DNA of 64,000 bases from Moringa oleifera (Eukaryota; Streptophyta; Magnoliopsida; Brassicales; Moringaceae): assembly GCA_021397835.1 (NCBI GenBank), contig JAJFZO010000566.1, positions 3,224,001-3,288,000 of the forward strand. Direction: 5' to 3'. Numbering within the stretch: the first letter of the stretch is position 1; each line of letters begins with the position of its first letter. The position numbers and the translations under genes were made by a program. This document shows positions 21,086 through 35,000 of this stretch, piece after piece. The notes beneath the pieces are model-generated. The model made no database searches and had not been told where the DNA came from. It saw only the letters and a list, made by a program, of their open reading frames with translations.

Positions 21086-24000
21086 CTACCTGCGCTTATA
21101 CCTGGGAAAGAAACCAAACACAAGTGAGGCTGCAATCACATGAAACAAAGGTGAAAACTCAAGAATAGGCAATAGAAAGCAACAGATGCATTCGACTTTA
21201 GTGTTAATAGAAACAAGATTGACTTTAATAAGTTGAGGCATTCCACCGGGCCAAATAGAATTCCTCATAACAATGTGCATCATACAACAGAAGCAATTGC
21301 TTAGTTTAAGATTAATATACCCAGGAAATGACAAAGTAACACAAGGACAGCAACTAAAAGCAACCTAATCAGTTATTATCACAGAAAAGAAGGATTTCAT
21401 TCTTATACAATATCTAGAAAAATGATTAACAAAACCGGATATAGAGAACCTCCTCTTGGTATCCAGCATGACTTTCCAACTTCTATCTCTTAACGAATCG
21501 GTTAAAAGCACAACTTCCTTCTATATGGTTGGCTGAGCTTTTCCAAGCATATTTCAATTGTAACTATTCCAACTATAGAACCATTAACTTTCACATAAGA
21601 ACACAATGGATTTAAAAGACAAAAATCAAAAGTACAAAGGAGAAAAATGGGGTGATTCGCACCTCGACTTGCTCTTAAATGAGTTCTTGGACTTTTTCTT
21701 GCCCATGCCACTTCTCTTTTGCTTTCTCTCGCTCATATCACTATGGAAGAGCTCTTTCATCTCTTCAGTCCTCGATTGGGTTCTTTGAGTCGGCCGTGTT
21801 GATTTGTTGCCAGCTTTTCTGTCAATCTTGTCACCATGTAAAGCCTTGTCCTTAGCTTTCACTGCTTTTGCTCGTCGATAAGCAAGGTCAACCAATGATA
21901 TTCCAGTCTTTTCTTTCTTATTTTTATCACTACCCTGCAGTACAAGTACCAAATACCTCTTTGTAATAATGAAAATGACTTACAAAATGTACCTTGAGAT
22001 TAATTGTTCAATCAAAAATTGAAAAGTCAGAAAAACATAGCATCTTTGACCATTCTCAATTCAAATATCAGTGGAAAGTCTGAAGAAGCAGAAGCTCAAT
22101 GAGTCCTTCCCCTCAAAAAAAGAAAACAGAAGAAGCACAAAGGAACAAACACATACTTCTGATGTTTTCATTTGACTTTCATCTTCCAACATCTCTCGAG
22201 CCGCTTCCAACTTTCGTCGCTTCTTCCTAGGAAGGTTTTTCTGCTCAGCAGATATCAGTAATACGTTATTACAATAAACATGGTAGTAAATATTTCCAAT
22301 GGAAAAGGTTTATAATCCAAACGTAGGATCATAAGCACCTCACGCTCCCGCTTCCTTTTTTCCTTCATTTTAAGGTCTTCCGCTTGTTTAGCACTTATTA
22401 CCTCATTTCCAGAACTTTTTCCTTTCCCCAAATATGTCTGTTGAAATGGATTGCAGATATCATGTTATTCACCGAATTATTGAACATCATACTGAAAAAT
22501 TGCTGAACATATAATTTTGCTAAAACAGGAAGTGAGTAAGAATAAAATTTTGAGAAGAAAAGGAAAAACAAAATGTCCTTATGCAACATTACTGCTAAAA
22601 TAATGTTGCTTCGCTGATATACAAAACATTTTTAAGCACATAAGGACCCATAGGCCCAATACATCCAATAAGTACACTACCACAAAGTTTTATGTTCATT
22701 TTTGAGCATCTACTAAGATAGGCAATGTATGTATGCTTTTCATCATTCTTCCATTCCTAAAGATCCTAACATAATGGATCAGTCTTTACGTAACAAAAGT
22801 TCCAAAATATGAAGACGGTCTTGCAAGCCTTTTTACAAGGAAAAAATGCATCCAGACTGGCCAAAGAATTGAGAGAGAGAGAGAGAGAGAGCTGTGTAGA
22901 AAAGCAACCTAAACCCGAAAGATAGTACGAGGCAAAAGAAGCCTTTATCACACTAAAAGATGGATTATAGTCAACATCAAGTGCTCTGATTCTGCTAGTC
23001 CAACTATGACAAGCCACTTTCACATTGACCAATTTCTATAACAGTTGAGTAAAATATTCACAAATTAATTTTACACTTACAGTAATCCTATGGTCACTCC
23101 ATAGTTTTGTCTTCTGAAGAACGAAATAAAACTAAAGAAGCAGTGTTAACCATCAGGGCGAACTTTGTAACACGAACATGGAAAAGATAAGTTTAACATT
23201 TCTTTAAAAATGTCTATTTGCTACACTTACAAGGTATTGCCAGGTGAAATTTAATTTAATAGGCCTAGCAACTATAATACAGAAAAGTTGAAGTTACTAG
23301 GAAATTATCAGTAAAAAACCACGTGAACCAAAATGCAAAAAGAGCTGCCTATAATGCTTAGATACATATAAAGAAAACAACATTGAAAACAAAGTATAAC
23401 CTTTTCTGCCTTTGCTGCGAGCTTTTTCTCCTTCTCAGTCAAAAACCAGGTCTTTTTAGGACGTGAAAATATTTCATCCCTATGTGTGATCATATTTTCC
23501 GCCTGCACACATCATGGAAGTGCATGAAGTCATTATATAACAAAGCTTAAGCATAAAGCCCTCTTGATAATACAAGTAGAGTACCCACTTGTCAATTTCA
23601 AAAATTCTCACAAACGGAGGATAGGAAGATATTCACTAGGAAAACGTTGCAGCTTAGAAGACATAAACAGAGACACAGACACCACAAGCAAACAGATGGA
23701 AAGCGGGCAAAGCAAGGCTAATAAGTACATGCGCTCACCGATCAAAGCAAGACATATGATCAGGGACCACAATTGATGATAACTAACTAAAGATTTAAGA
23801 TGGAGAATCGGGAAAACAATCACGAAAAAGTCTAAATTGAAAAATGTGAAGGCTAAATTGGAATCTCTAAATTTATTTTTAAGCCATGAATTTTTATTAT
23901 TGGGTGTGAAAGCTCCTTCATTAACATTGCTTAGTGGGCCCCCTCGAGGAACAAATATTACCTAGCGAGATGGCCTGACTTTGATGCTTCATGATTCACA

Positions 24001-27000
24001 TGTCCAATATGATCTTGTCAAACAACAGATTAAAACAAACATGGATGGAAGGATTGCTCCACTCTGGGGACATCGATGTTAAATTGACCCACATCAAAAA
24101 CCCAGAAACCACTTATATTCTGTTTTTAAAAAATAATTTCTGCAACTTCTTCCCAAAATTGTTTCATTGTTTTAATTTAAAAAAAAAATAGAAATGGGTT
24201 TTAAGCCATAATAAGAACAGACTAGAAGAGTGAACTACCTTGATGGCTTCCATTTCAGCTTTCCTTAGGGCTCGCTCTTCCCTGCGAAATTTAAAAGCAA
24301 TGACGACAACCACACAAAGTATAATGATTACTCAAAAGAAATGATGATGAAGCACAATCAAAACCTCTCTTCTTCAAGAATGGTAGCCACTTGATCTTCC
24401 ATTTGTTCAATTATTTGAGACCACTTAGCAATTGATTGCTCAGCCACAATTCGCCTCTTCAATTTTGAACCGACCCTTTTTGTCTATCATCCATAATGAC
24501 ATTTTCAGTAAAAATTGTGGGAGTTTCACAAAGATCAATCTTACCAACTTTTCGTTCTTTGGAAAACAAGGAAAAAATGAAACAAAGAAGCTTCTGCTAA
24601 TTTCTCCCAATATAGAATAAAAAGAATGTAATAGACATTTAACAGAGTTGAGCAGAAGAAGGTGGAAAGGCCAAAAACATAGAAAAAATGAAATGTCCTC
24701 ATTTATATATTTCCTTCTAATGTAAGGTTCAAAAGGTCATCATTTAGTATAGGATCATCCTAATCCTTTATCACAATCAAGAACCACTAAAACGCACAAT
24801 GACTTGTACACACTGATTCAAAACACAGTTCACTTATACGAGTACGTATCTTTTGGCTTTCTTTTAGGAGATTATGCTCTTTCAGAACTTAATTTACAAG
24901 TGTGTCCATCCAGAAGTCCTTTAATTATAGGGAACACATGCATTGCTATGTCCTTGCTAGTAGACTTCAGGTTCTTGGGCAATCACAAATTATCAAAGTA
25001 AGAATTATCAAGTTATAGAAATGAAGGGAAAAAGATTCAATGAAGTAGGTAGGATTTATGGATTTAATTCGAGAAGAGATTTTGTAACCAGAGATGGAAA
25101 AGTGGGAATCGAAAAAACATTTATTGAAAACAGCGTTTGTATGCAAGTTCATGTTCTAGTGTTTGAATGAGCAATAGAGTTTTACTCAAATATGATCTAT
25201 CGGGGTATCCGGCTTTTGGGATTTTTTTAAGGGTGTTTAAGTATAATTTTCCTCAACTTCCATTGTAATTGTGGTGACACTTTGGTGTGATCCTATGTTT
25301 ATTTAATCCAAGCAAGAAATTTGACAATTTTGGAGTTCTATATCCTGGGTCTTGAAAATGCTTTAGACAAACACACTCCTTACAAGCTTCAATAATGAGC
25401 CTACAGCAGAGACACACTCTCAGTACAAAAAATAAATTCATGGAAACCATTTTTCTAGGTGAAAAATCAATAACTGAGTTATTTTATAGTATGTATAGGA
25501 AATAATATTCAATATGTAAATCTATGATAACACTATATTTTGAAATTGAGATCACAAACTATGTAAATTTGCATGGGTAATATAAAAATGCTAAAGCATA
25601 TGGCTCTACTGAAAGCATTCAGATAATGAGGCAGCCAGAGATCTATCTTTCAGAACACACAGAGCATAAAAGGAAAACAGGGGCAACACAATCTAAGGAT
25701 AACTCACAATGGATTTTAAAAGAGACCGATCATTGTCAGTCACAAATGTAACAGCATATCCTTCTCTGCCAGCTCTGGCTGTGCGACCCACTCGATGAAC
25801 ATAGCTGCAGAAAGGAACAAAAGAAAATAACCCACCCATTAAAAAAGAAAAAAGGTAGAAATGAGCCAAGGTGGGTTAAAGAGGCAACAGAGGCATAAAA
25901 ATCACTGAGATTGTGAATAAGCAAAACCATAAGTTATTGACAGCGGAACAAAACTAGAAAACTGGCATAGAAACTGACAAATATCACAACAACAACATCA
26001 AGACCAGTAAATCATTACCATGTCAGGTCACGAGGACATGCATAGTTTATAACTGTTTGAACGCCAATTATGTCAAGTCCCTGGAAAAGGTCATGAAAAA
26101 TTCGAGCCAATGAAACAACACAGACAAACATTATTATAAGTCATAGAACATATGAAATGAGTAATAGCAGAAGGCCTTGAAATTGGAAATTCTATCTTAT
26201 GCATCCAATGCTAAAACTTAGTGATACTAAATTAACTTCAAAATGAAAATTACAACTAGAAAGTGAAAGTTAAACATTAAACAAAAAGAAAGAGATCAGG
26301 GGAGAAAGTAGAAGTATGCAAATAACCATATGATTATAAGCCCATGGCTCTTGTGCAGGTGGTGCTGATAGGCAGATATGAATTAAGAACAAAAGGACAG
26401 GTGATAGAATTTCCACTTACACGGGCAGCCACATCTGTTGCAATCAGAAAATCAGCCTCCTGCTTCCTGAAAAGTTCCAAAGCCTACACAAACAACCACA
26501 AGGTACACGTTGAGAACTAAAATAAGAATAAATTACATGAGCAATCAATGATTATAATATCATCACTTTCAATTTGCTGGATCAACTACTTACTATCAAC
26601 CAAAAACAATGTCTTACCTAGTCCCCATTTCCATTCAGTTAAAAAAAAAAAAACTAATCAGAGTAAAACTAGAGCATGTTCAGATTGGTTTTCTATTGAT
26701 TGGTCTAAAATGTCACTCAAAGCAGTAATAAAAAATAATAATAATTCTGGTTCTTCTTTTTCAATAAGACAAAAATTTCTTACTTTTCACCTGAACATGT
26801 TTTGATACTACCAGCTTTAGAGTTTTGTCCTTCTACTGCCTGTCAAATGATGATACATTTTAATGAAATAAATAGTTCTTCCCTGTTTCCAAATGTGCTT
26901 CCTCATTTCATATTCCTTTTCTCCAAAAACAGCTTAAAATAATGGACAACATTAGATGATACAGGCCCTGTTTTCCAATGGTGCTGAATTTTTTTTTTTA

Positions 27001-30000
27001 TCTTAATAAATAAGAACTATTATTCACAAAGGCACCAAGGGCATAAACCCATAAAATAGTGATGAAAAAACTTGTTTATACACTAATCAAACATATTTTG
27101 GACATCATGGACATGATATTTGTGTACCAAATATGCTTGACATTCCAATCAAGTTGATTTTTGATCATAAGACAAAATCTTTCTTCCCAACAAAAATCAT
27201 CCAGTCAATTTGGTCAAATTAATTGGATTGGAAAAAAAATAAGTGTAGAGTGCATGGGACATTTATTTAGTTGACAGTTCAAGGAACGAGTTCCATGGGC
27301 TCAAAATCATGGAATTATTGGTAAAGCAGTAAAATTTACAGGCTTCTCATATAATTCACCTAGTAAGCATTTTAAAATGAGCCCTAACAATCTGGTGCTA
27401 TCATAAAATTCAGCATTTAAATGCATTTTTAAGAAAGACAAGTGAACTCTATCAATAGAAATAAGCTGCTCACATCTAAACGTTGGACTTGAGTAAGATT
27501 TCCATGAAGCTCCGCTGCTTTAAGACCAACTAATCCAAATAAAATCTTCAACCTATGTGCAGCTAGCTTCGTTCCACTGAAAAAACAAATGAAAAATCAT
27601 TTAAGAAAATGGATTACTAAATATGAAAAGCTAGATTCTCAGATGAGACTGTCAAATTTCTGGTAAGCATGAAGGAAGGTTCCCAGGCCACACATGGTTG
27701 CCCACTACCAATTTACGAACAAAAACATTGATAATGAAGAAATTTGAGAACATTTACAACAGGAATAATACAACTATATATTTCAAACACCAGAATATCC
27801 CCCCCCAAAAAAAAAAAAAGAAAGAATCCCAACATCCATCGAGCAATTTTCATAAAACTATAAATATAAAATAAGATTCACAATTCCAACATCCTTCGAG
27901 CAATTTTCATAAAACTATAAACATAAAATAAGATTCATCTATTTAATTTAGAAAATCACAACCCAGAAATTAAAATAATTTTCAATAGATAAATCTTATA
28001 TTGTACTAAATTTGAAACCTGAAGATGATGACTTTGGATTTAAAAGTCCTTGAGCACAGTGACAGAAGAACAGCTTCCTGATTCACTCTACGCATTCGGC
28101 GAATCCTAACCACCCTACAGAAAAGCAATAATATCTTAGTTAAGCTGACTGAAATTTACGCGAAGGGAAGACCATACAACCAAGGATCAGTCATGTAGCA
28201 ACTTATGCAGTAGACAAGCTTTTATTTGATGAACATCCTAAATGCAAAAGCACACCATGACATAGTCAGGTATATAGAACAAATTATTGGTCCCAACAAG
28301 AATTGCTAAGCTTACTCCTCAGTCAATGTAGCTGGCCGTTTTGCAGACGGGTCAGCTGAGAGACGCAATGGTTTGTTTAGAGAAAGCTTGATAAGTTCAT
28401 TAATTTCTTCGGTCATTGTAGCAGAAAATAGCATCGTCTGTCTTCTTTTGGGACATAGGCGAGCCTGCAAATGAACTCCAATTCATTGGAATAGTAGAAC
28501 AGAACATTCCAATTCAAAAAGAACTAAGTAAAGATTCGTTTATTCACAGTCAAATCCTTGGCTGATTTAGACGCATATTTAGATTTTTCTAATTCGAGAA
28601 AACAACTAATTAGTACCTATTCTCGACTATGCCCAACTACGGTAGGCATTTAATATTGTCCCTGCAATCAATTAATGTAACACGAGAGAAGTCAAAGAGA
28701 ACGGACTATTCCACACTAGCAACTTGTTACAGGACACTGATCCTGTTTGAGAAACAGAAACATGCATTTCATTGTTCTAGATACTACTGTAGAAACTTTA
28801 TTATTTCAATTACAGCACATAGGCACCACAGAAAAAACAGGAAAAATGTACCAGCTCATGTATTTCAGCACTAAATCCCAGCTCCAGAAGACGATCTGCT
28901 TCATCAAGAATCAGAACTGCAAGATCATCCAAATCCACAGACATAGAATTGCGCAAATGATCTATCATGCGTCCAGGAGTAGCCACAACAATATCTGGCA
29001 TTGCTCTCAAAGCAACCGCTTGCACCTAAAATAACAATCACATAACTAGAATACTCTCAAAAGAAACAAACAAATAGAAGAGTGCATCGTTAAGCAAACA
29101 GGAAATCTGCATATTCCATGTTAATAGCCATGTTCAGAAGGATAATGCCAAACTTGGCCCCCAAGCTTCCTTTTACTTTTAAAGCTATAGAATTTTTGCA
29201 CCAATTAATCTTCGAAGAAAAAACTGCATACAAAATTCCAGGATTTAAGAAAGGAGATAAGTCTAACCAAGCTTTAAAGTTAACGTATATTTTTACAGTC
29301 AATAGTAAATTAGGCTACGCTAGGCAAAACAATCAAAAGAAAAGACTTTTCTATTCCATCATATGTCAAGTATCTATACACTAAGCCATTAAAGAAGTAG
29401 AAAAGACATAATCGAACCTTTATTGAAAGCCCTCCAACAACCAAGCAACATTTAATATCAGTAAACTGAGCAAGCTTCTCTATCATACTGTGAACCCTGT
29501 AATACATACATGAAGAACAAAATTTAGTGCCTTTTATTGATAATTTCCCAAGAAGTCCTAAAAGCTTAGTTGTTAAGTAGGCCAAACAGTCCCAACAATA
29601 GCAGGACAAAAAGAAAAACCATAAGTTTGTAGAATGGCCAAAAAAAAAAAATAGAAGGGCAAGCCAAATGGAAAAAACACATCAGATACTTACTGAACTG
29701 CCAACTCTCTTGTTGGAGTAAGAATAAGTACCCTTATAGCTGGGACACGTTTGGGACGGAATAGCAACCTTTCCAGTGTAGGTAAGGCAAAAGCAGCTGT
29801 CTGAGGGAACAAAACATAAGATCAGGAAAGTAACAACTTACTGATTAAGCCCAAGCAGTTATAGTTCCTATCAACTCAATTCGACAAACATCCAAGTCTT
29901 GAAGGCATAAAGGAACAACAAAGAAAGTGATATAAATAATTGACTAACCTTCCCTGAACCAGTGACGGCACTCCCACAGATGTCGCGCCCAGTAAGTGCC

Positions 30001-30692
30001 AAAGGTATACATGCTGCCTATAAAACAAATCACCAAAACTGAAAACGCCTAAACAGGACTTACATTACACAACAAACAAATGATAACTAAGAAATAAAGA
30101 AGAATGACTGAAACCTGAATTGGAGTAGGCTTTGAATACCCCAATGCTTCACAAGCCCGGAGCAGAGGCCGTGAAAGATTGAGCTCCATGAAGGAATTTG
30201 CACGAAACGACACACCTTCAACAGGTGCAAAGAACGACTTGCTATCATTGGTGTTACAAGCATCATTACCCTCATCTTCTGAATTATAATCCTCCTAAAA
30301 AAATTTGGACCAAAAAAATAAATAAATTCGAAAGCATAACTGATTTTGTTAAGGGAAACTAAAGCCACAGATAGGTCTTAAGTTACTTGTTGGTCCGGTT
30401 CGGAGTCGGAGCGGTTATCATGGTGAAGGGCATTGGAGAGTTGTTGGCGAGCTTTGGAAATCTTGAAGTCGATAGATGTGGTGCTACCGCGAGCGTGTTC
30501 TTCAGCGACAGATTCAGAATATGAAGCGAAGTCCCAGGGGGGTTGGGTTCCGCGTCTTTTCGCAGGTTTCTCTTCTTCTCCTTCCTCGTCTTCTCCTTCT
30601 TCTCCTTCTCCTAGTTCTTCTTCTTCTTCTTCATGCTGCGAGTATTCTTGTTCTTCATCACTGGGAGCTTCGAACACAAAGCTTAAAGCCAT
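21086..30692 (-). CDS. RH28: DEAD-box ATP-dependent RNA helicase 28-like (RH28; Drs1/DDX27 type)
   Basis: Nineteen coding exons: 30692-30387, 30294-30115, 30017-29949, 29800-29694, 29496-29418, 29025-28852, 28464-28316, 28114-28019, 27576-27474, 26483-26421, 26080-26019, 25804-25708, 24483-24365, 24281-24239, 23502-23401, 22437-22339, 22240-22157, 21934-21663 and 21101-21086. They sum to 2220 nt (739 residues) with every junction in frame. Motifs in order: acidic N terminus; Q motif GYSKPTPIQ (154-162); Walker A AVTGSGKT (179-186); PTRELA (214-219); GG (242-243); TPGR (263-266); DEAD (288-291); SAT (319-321); ARGLDI (441-446); HRVGRTAR (466-473). A Lys/Arg-rich tail follows, including PRKKRRK, and the protein ends SRYKRR. 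Drs1/DDX27 relatives act in the nucleolus in 60S ribosomal subunit assembly. The last coding exon is only 16 nt. Arabidopsis RH28 is slightly longer. All core motifs are intact, so it is probably functional. Confidence 0.95.
22871..22891. repeat. (GA)n microsatellite in RH28 intron 15
   Basis: A perfect GA dinucleotide run of about 21 bp within the intron between the exons at 23401 and 22437. Confidence 0.8.
26982..27415. mobile_element. Candidate MITE inside RH28 intron 9
   Basis: TGCTGAATTTT at 26982-26992 and its perfect inverse AAAATTCAGCA at 27405-27415 frame about 430 bp of intronic DNA with no coding content. Similarity extends a few bases either side (AATGGTGCTGAAT against AAATGCTGAAT). 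A GGCCCTGTTTTCC phrase just outside the left arm resembles MITE ends. I found no target duplication, so class and exact ends are uncertain. Confidence 0.4.
27829..27942. repeat. 57-bp tandem duplication in RH28 intron 8
   Basis: Two consecutive near-identical copies, each beginning CCAACATCC and containing CGAGCAATTTTCATAAAAC, at 27829-27885 and 27886-27942. They differ at only a few positions, so the duplication is fairly recent. Confidence 0.85.
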
Positions 30693-30844
30693 GTAGGAAG
30701 GTCTGGCGTTGATACGTCAACTGGCCAGTAAAGTGAGCGAGAGAGGGGGACTAGCTGATTAGGGTTTTAAAGGTTTATGAGTAACGCCAGGAGAAGGGTA
30801 AGGTTAATTTGGCTACGGCCAGGACTTCAACCACGAACATTTAA
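30693..30844 (-). promoter_or_regulatory. Remaining native upstream region of RH28
   Basis: Only about 150 bp of non-transposon DNA separates the RH28 ATG from the end of the large MULE-derived repeat. This stretch is GC-balanced and presumably contains the 5' UTR. The core promoter must lie here or inside the transposon end. Confidence 0.45.
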
Positions 30845-32093
30845 GGGTAAATTGTTTTAAACCTAAAAAAATTTAAGAACCTAAATAAATCTAACCCTAT
30901 TTTTTGTTAACTTATTTTTATTTTTTTAATGATTTATTTTAAAAACTTATTAAAAACTTGTTGAATTTAATTTTTAATATTAAATTAATCCATTTCTATT
31001 ATTATGAAAAATTTAATTCTCTTTATATAAATTTATTTGTTATCCTATTAGGTCAAAATCAAAAAAAAAAAATCTTAAGAATATATATCTTTCTCCGTCT
31101 CACCTTTTTTTTTTTTTTCCAGTTCTCTTTCATTCATTAAATTTAACAATTTATTCAATTAATATATTTTTAAGATTTAATTTAATTAAAAATTTTAACA
31201 TCTATATATTAAGATCTAAAATTTTAATTTAACGTAGTTGTTGGTGTTTTCTTTTAATGGAATGGACAAAGATCCAATTACATCAAATTCAAGTATTTTG
31301 TTTACTTTGATTTTCATTTTTCCACCATTGTTTTGGTTTTAATGTTTAGTTAAAACTTTAAAATTGATATGTTAAGATACTTTTTATCTATTTGGATCAT
31401 CAATTTTATTTATAAATTTTAAATATTTTTGTTGACTATTAATATATTGATTATATATATTTTTATTATATATTTTAATTATTTTATTAAAAAAACGATT
31501 GATATGCTTGAAATAAACAATCGATATATTATCTACGTACTTTGTTTATCTATTAATTGTATATCAATCAACTATTAATCTGTTGATTATTCACTTATTC
31601 GTTGTATATATAATGATCATTTTTATTTATCAACTATTTAATTATCGATAGTGTATTATTAATCATTTATTTTAAGTATATATTTTAATTATCATCGATT
31701 GTCTATGTATTTACTATCTGTTTATCAACTATTTATCTATCGATTATTTATTTATTTATTATCTATTTATTGATAGTTTATTTATCAATTATTTATTTAT
31801 AGACTACTAATCTAGTTCACTTATTAATTACTAATATATTGATCACTTACCTATCAATTACTTATCTATTGATCGTTCATCTATAAATTACTCATCTATT
31901 GAATGTTCATCAATCCATTGCTAATTTAATGACTACTCATTTGTTGAGCATCTATTGATTCCTCATTTATATATTGACTACTTATTCATTAATCGTTCAT
32001 TTATTGACCTTCTTATCAACTATTAATATTAATAACTTAAGTCAAACATTCATATATATATATATATATATCCAATTTTTTTTCTTAAAATTA
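30845..32093 (+). repeat. Left arm of the MULE inverted repeat, outer part
   Basis: Outer 1.25 kb of the left arm. Its inverse counterpart lies at about 39200-40188. The inner 31490-32040 is packed with short diverged units built on TATCGATTATTTATC-like words. The arm resumes at 35844 after the CACTA-like insertion. Confidence 0.65.
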
Positions 32094-35000
32094 TACTACA
32101 AAAAAATAAGCTTTTTTATGATTAAAATTAGTCTTTGTTGACGGTTACAAAATTAACGTCTAATTAAGTGACATTAGAGATTATGATCCAAAGATGATAG
32201 TTACAAAAAAATAATTATCTAATTTAGTTTTTTTTTTTGACGATTACATATGCATTAGATGATGTTTACAAAAATCGTTATCTATTTGATTATTACAAAA
32301 ATGACAGTTCTGAGATACATTAGATGATGGTTGCAAAAATAAATATTAAATTTGATAATCAAAAACTTTAACATCGATCACGAAGAGACCAATATATATT
32401 TTTTAGAAGATAATTTAGTAATTTAAATATTTATTTTTTAGATAATTTTAGATCTTGGTTTTGTTTTAAAATCGATGTCTATAGTAAGTTTTTTGTTAAT
32501 TTTTTTATATTCATAAATTACAAATGATATTTCTCATAATCAATTACAATATAAATTACATTACAATTGATAATATTAATACATTAAATCTTATCAACCA
32601 TGAACTACTTCAAATAAAATAATATCATTGATCACATTTAACCTATGTAGTACCACACCCCAATATGTATAATTAACACTCTCATTAATTTTATAACATT
32701 ATACCATAATAATGATACACCAAAATCACACTGTAATATGCATCAATATCAAAGCATATCTTCATCATTGTACCACAACAATGATACATTAAAATCACCC
32801 TCCAATACATATCAATATCTTCATCATCAAACCATAATAATAATACACTAAAACCACATTCCAATATACGTCAACACACATTCATCATTTTCTCAACATT
32901 ATAATACAACATCAAAGCAAAAAAAAAAAAAAAAAAAACCTTATCTTTTATATGCATTCAAACATTATACTCTTCCAACAACATACTAAAATATTGTCAT
33001 ACAAAATATTCATTCAAAAAAACTAAATAACCGTTCCAACTATTACATCACAAATAAAAAGTACGTATAATATATATATATATATAATAATTATTCAAAT
33101 ATACAAAAGATGGCACAAAATAACTTATTCACCTTTTTTCCTCTGGTATGTCAACATGTACTCATAAAAATCTTTCTTTAGCTTATTTATTTTTGATTCG
33201 GCATATGTATTTTTATCTTTCAACTATATATATAAGAAAAATAAAGTAAATAAAATAGTTTTTTATAATAAACATATCAACTAATTAAGCAATTATTAAA
33301 CAACTTATAATTTTGTAAGAGAGACAGTATTACTATGTCTTCTTATGATGTCTCTCATATGCGTCATGATATAATAATCACATTCAACGTTAGAAGGTTA
33401 TATGGACACTATATTTAAACAATGAAAATGTCAACATACTAAATAAAAAAAAAACTAAGAAGAAACGAAAAGTTTTATCATATTATAAATACTTGAGTGA
33501 TGAAACTTTTAAAATTTTTTCATGAAAACCTAGGGGCATGAATTGCTATATATATCTTGAAACCACTGAAAGATAAATAACAATCATATATAATTGTAGA
33601 TATTCTAATTAAGATGTACTTTAGTAAATGTTACTTAACTCATATTGTGATTAGATTTTTCATATTATCTTGATCACTGTGCCCTAAAAGATCAAACACC
33701 ACATATTGTTAAAAGTCAGGTTCCACAACGATCAACATCCAATGTGTTTTATATTGTTAAATATAATTTCACTAAACATAAATTCAAAAATATATTTGTT
33801 ATTAAAAATTTATTTCTACTTACTTGACATTGTAGGGAAGCATTACAGAACCTCCATCGCTTACTCCATTCTTTCAACAAGATTTTGAACTTGCTCTTCA
33901 ATTTCATTATAGTTTTCTGTCGATATCATCATGAGACCAATAAATATATATTTACTATTTAGAGCACGTATAAAAAACACATTTTTATGAAGTTTTTTGC
34001 AACATAAGAATAAAGCATAACTAATAATATTAAAAAATAAGAAAAAAATAAGATAATAATAAAATGTGAGAGACATAATTAATGTAAGCTTATATGATGA
34101 TAACACTTAACTTCTTCATATAACAAAATTGTATGATATCATCCCTGTAAATACATATCGTGCCTTCAAAACAAAAAATCTTTACGCTTAATGGAATAGG
34201 TACTATCATATTTATGTTCATAACATAACACACATAATGATAATGAATATGATCAGTTCCAAATAGATTCTACATCTTGTTCTTGTACTGCAAACAATGG
34301 TGTCGATTTAGGTAACATTTTTAAAAAATTAAATAAATTATTTTAATAATTAATTTTTAAATTTAATAAAAATAATACATATTATAATATTATACTATAT
34401 GTAATCTAGGAGCAATTATCCACTGTGATGGTCAAGTGATATGTGTCTCAATAACATGAGATACACTAAGCATATCTGTATCAAAAATCAGTCAAGGTAA
34501 AGAAGCATTGGAGTTTGTAATTATAGTGATTTGGACTTTGATGTCACCCTTAACTACATTATGATGATAAGATTCAATGATAACAAATTCATTGGTCACA
34601 ACATCACCTATACTGCCAAGTGTCACTTGACACAATATATACCACAATTAAAAATACAAAGTAATATTTAATACTTTACATAAACTGAATAAAATATAGC
34701 ATACATTCACACTAGTCAGTAGAACATTTGGTGTGTATTAAAAGTGATGTGGGATCTTGGTCTTTGCATACATTCACACTATTTTGCTTATATTGTTACT
34801 AGCCTTACTAGAATGTTTATGATCAAAGAAAAGTAAGCGAGGTGTGTGCTCATGCCATCTAACAGATGTTGATGATCATTGATTTAACTCAATATTTTTC
34901 TTAGTTTTCTCATCATTAGTGGTGATTGTTAGTATCTTAACTCTTCTCTCAAAATAAAAAGTAATGGATACCGTAGAACCAACATTTCCCATACAACCAA

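Noticed and set aside
30433..30712. Plus-strand Ser/Pro-rich open frames
   Set aside because: They are the antisense of the acidic Glu-rich N terminus of the RH28-like exon 1; the repeat-like codon pattern keeps the other strand open.
30836..30844. 9-bp target-site duplication for the MULE
   Set aside because: The left flank AACATTTAA and right flank TTTTAAGTA do not match beyond TTTAA, so no duplication is claimed.
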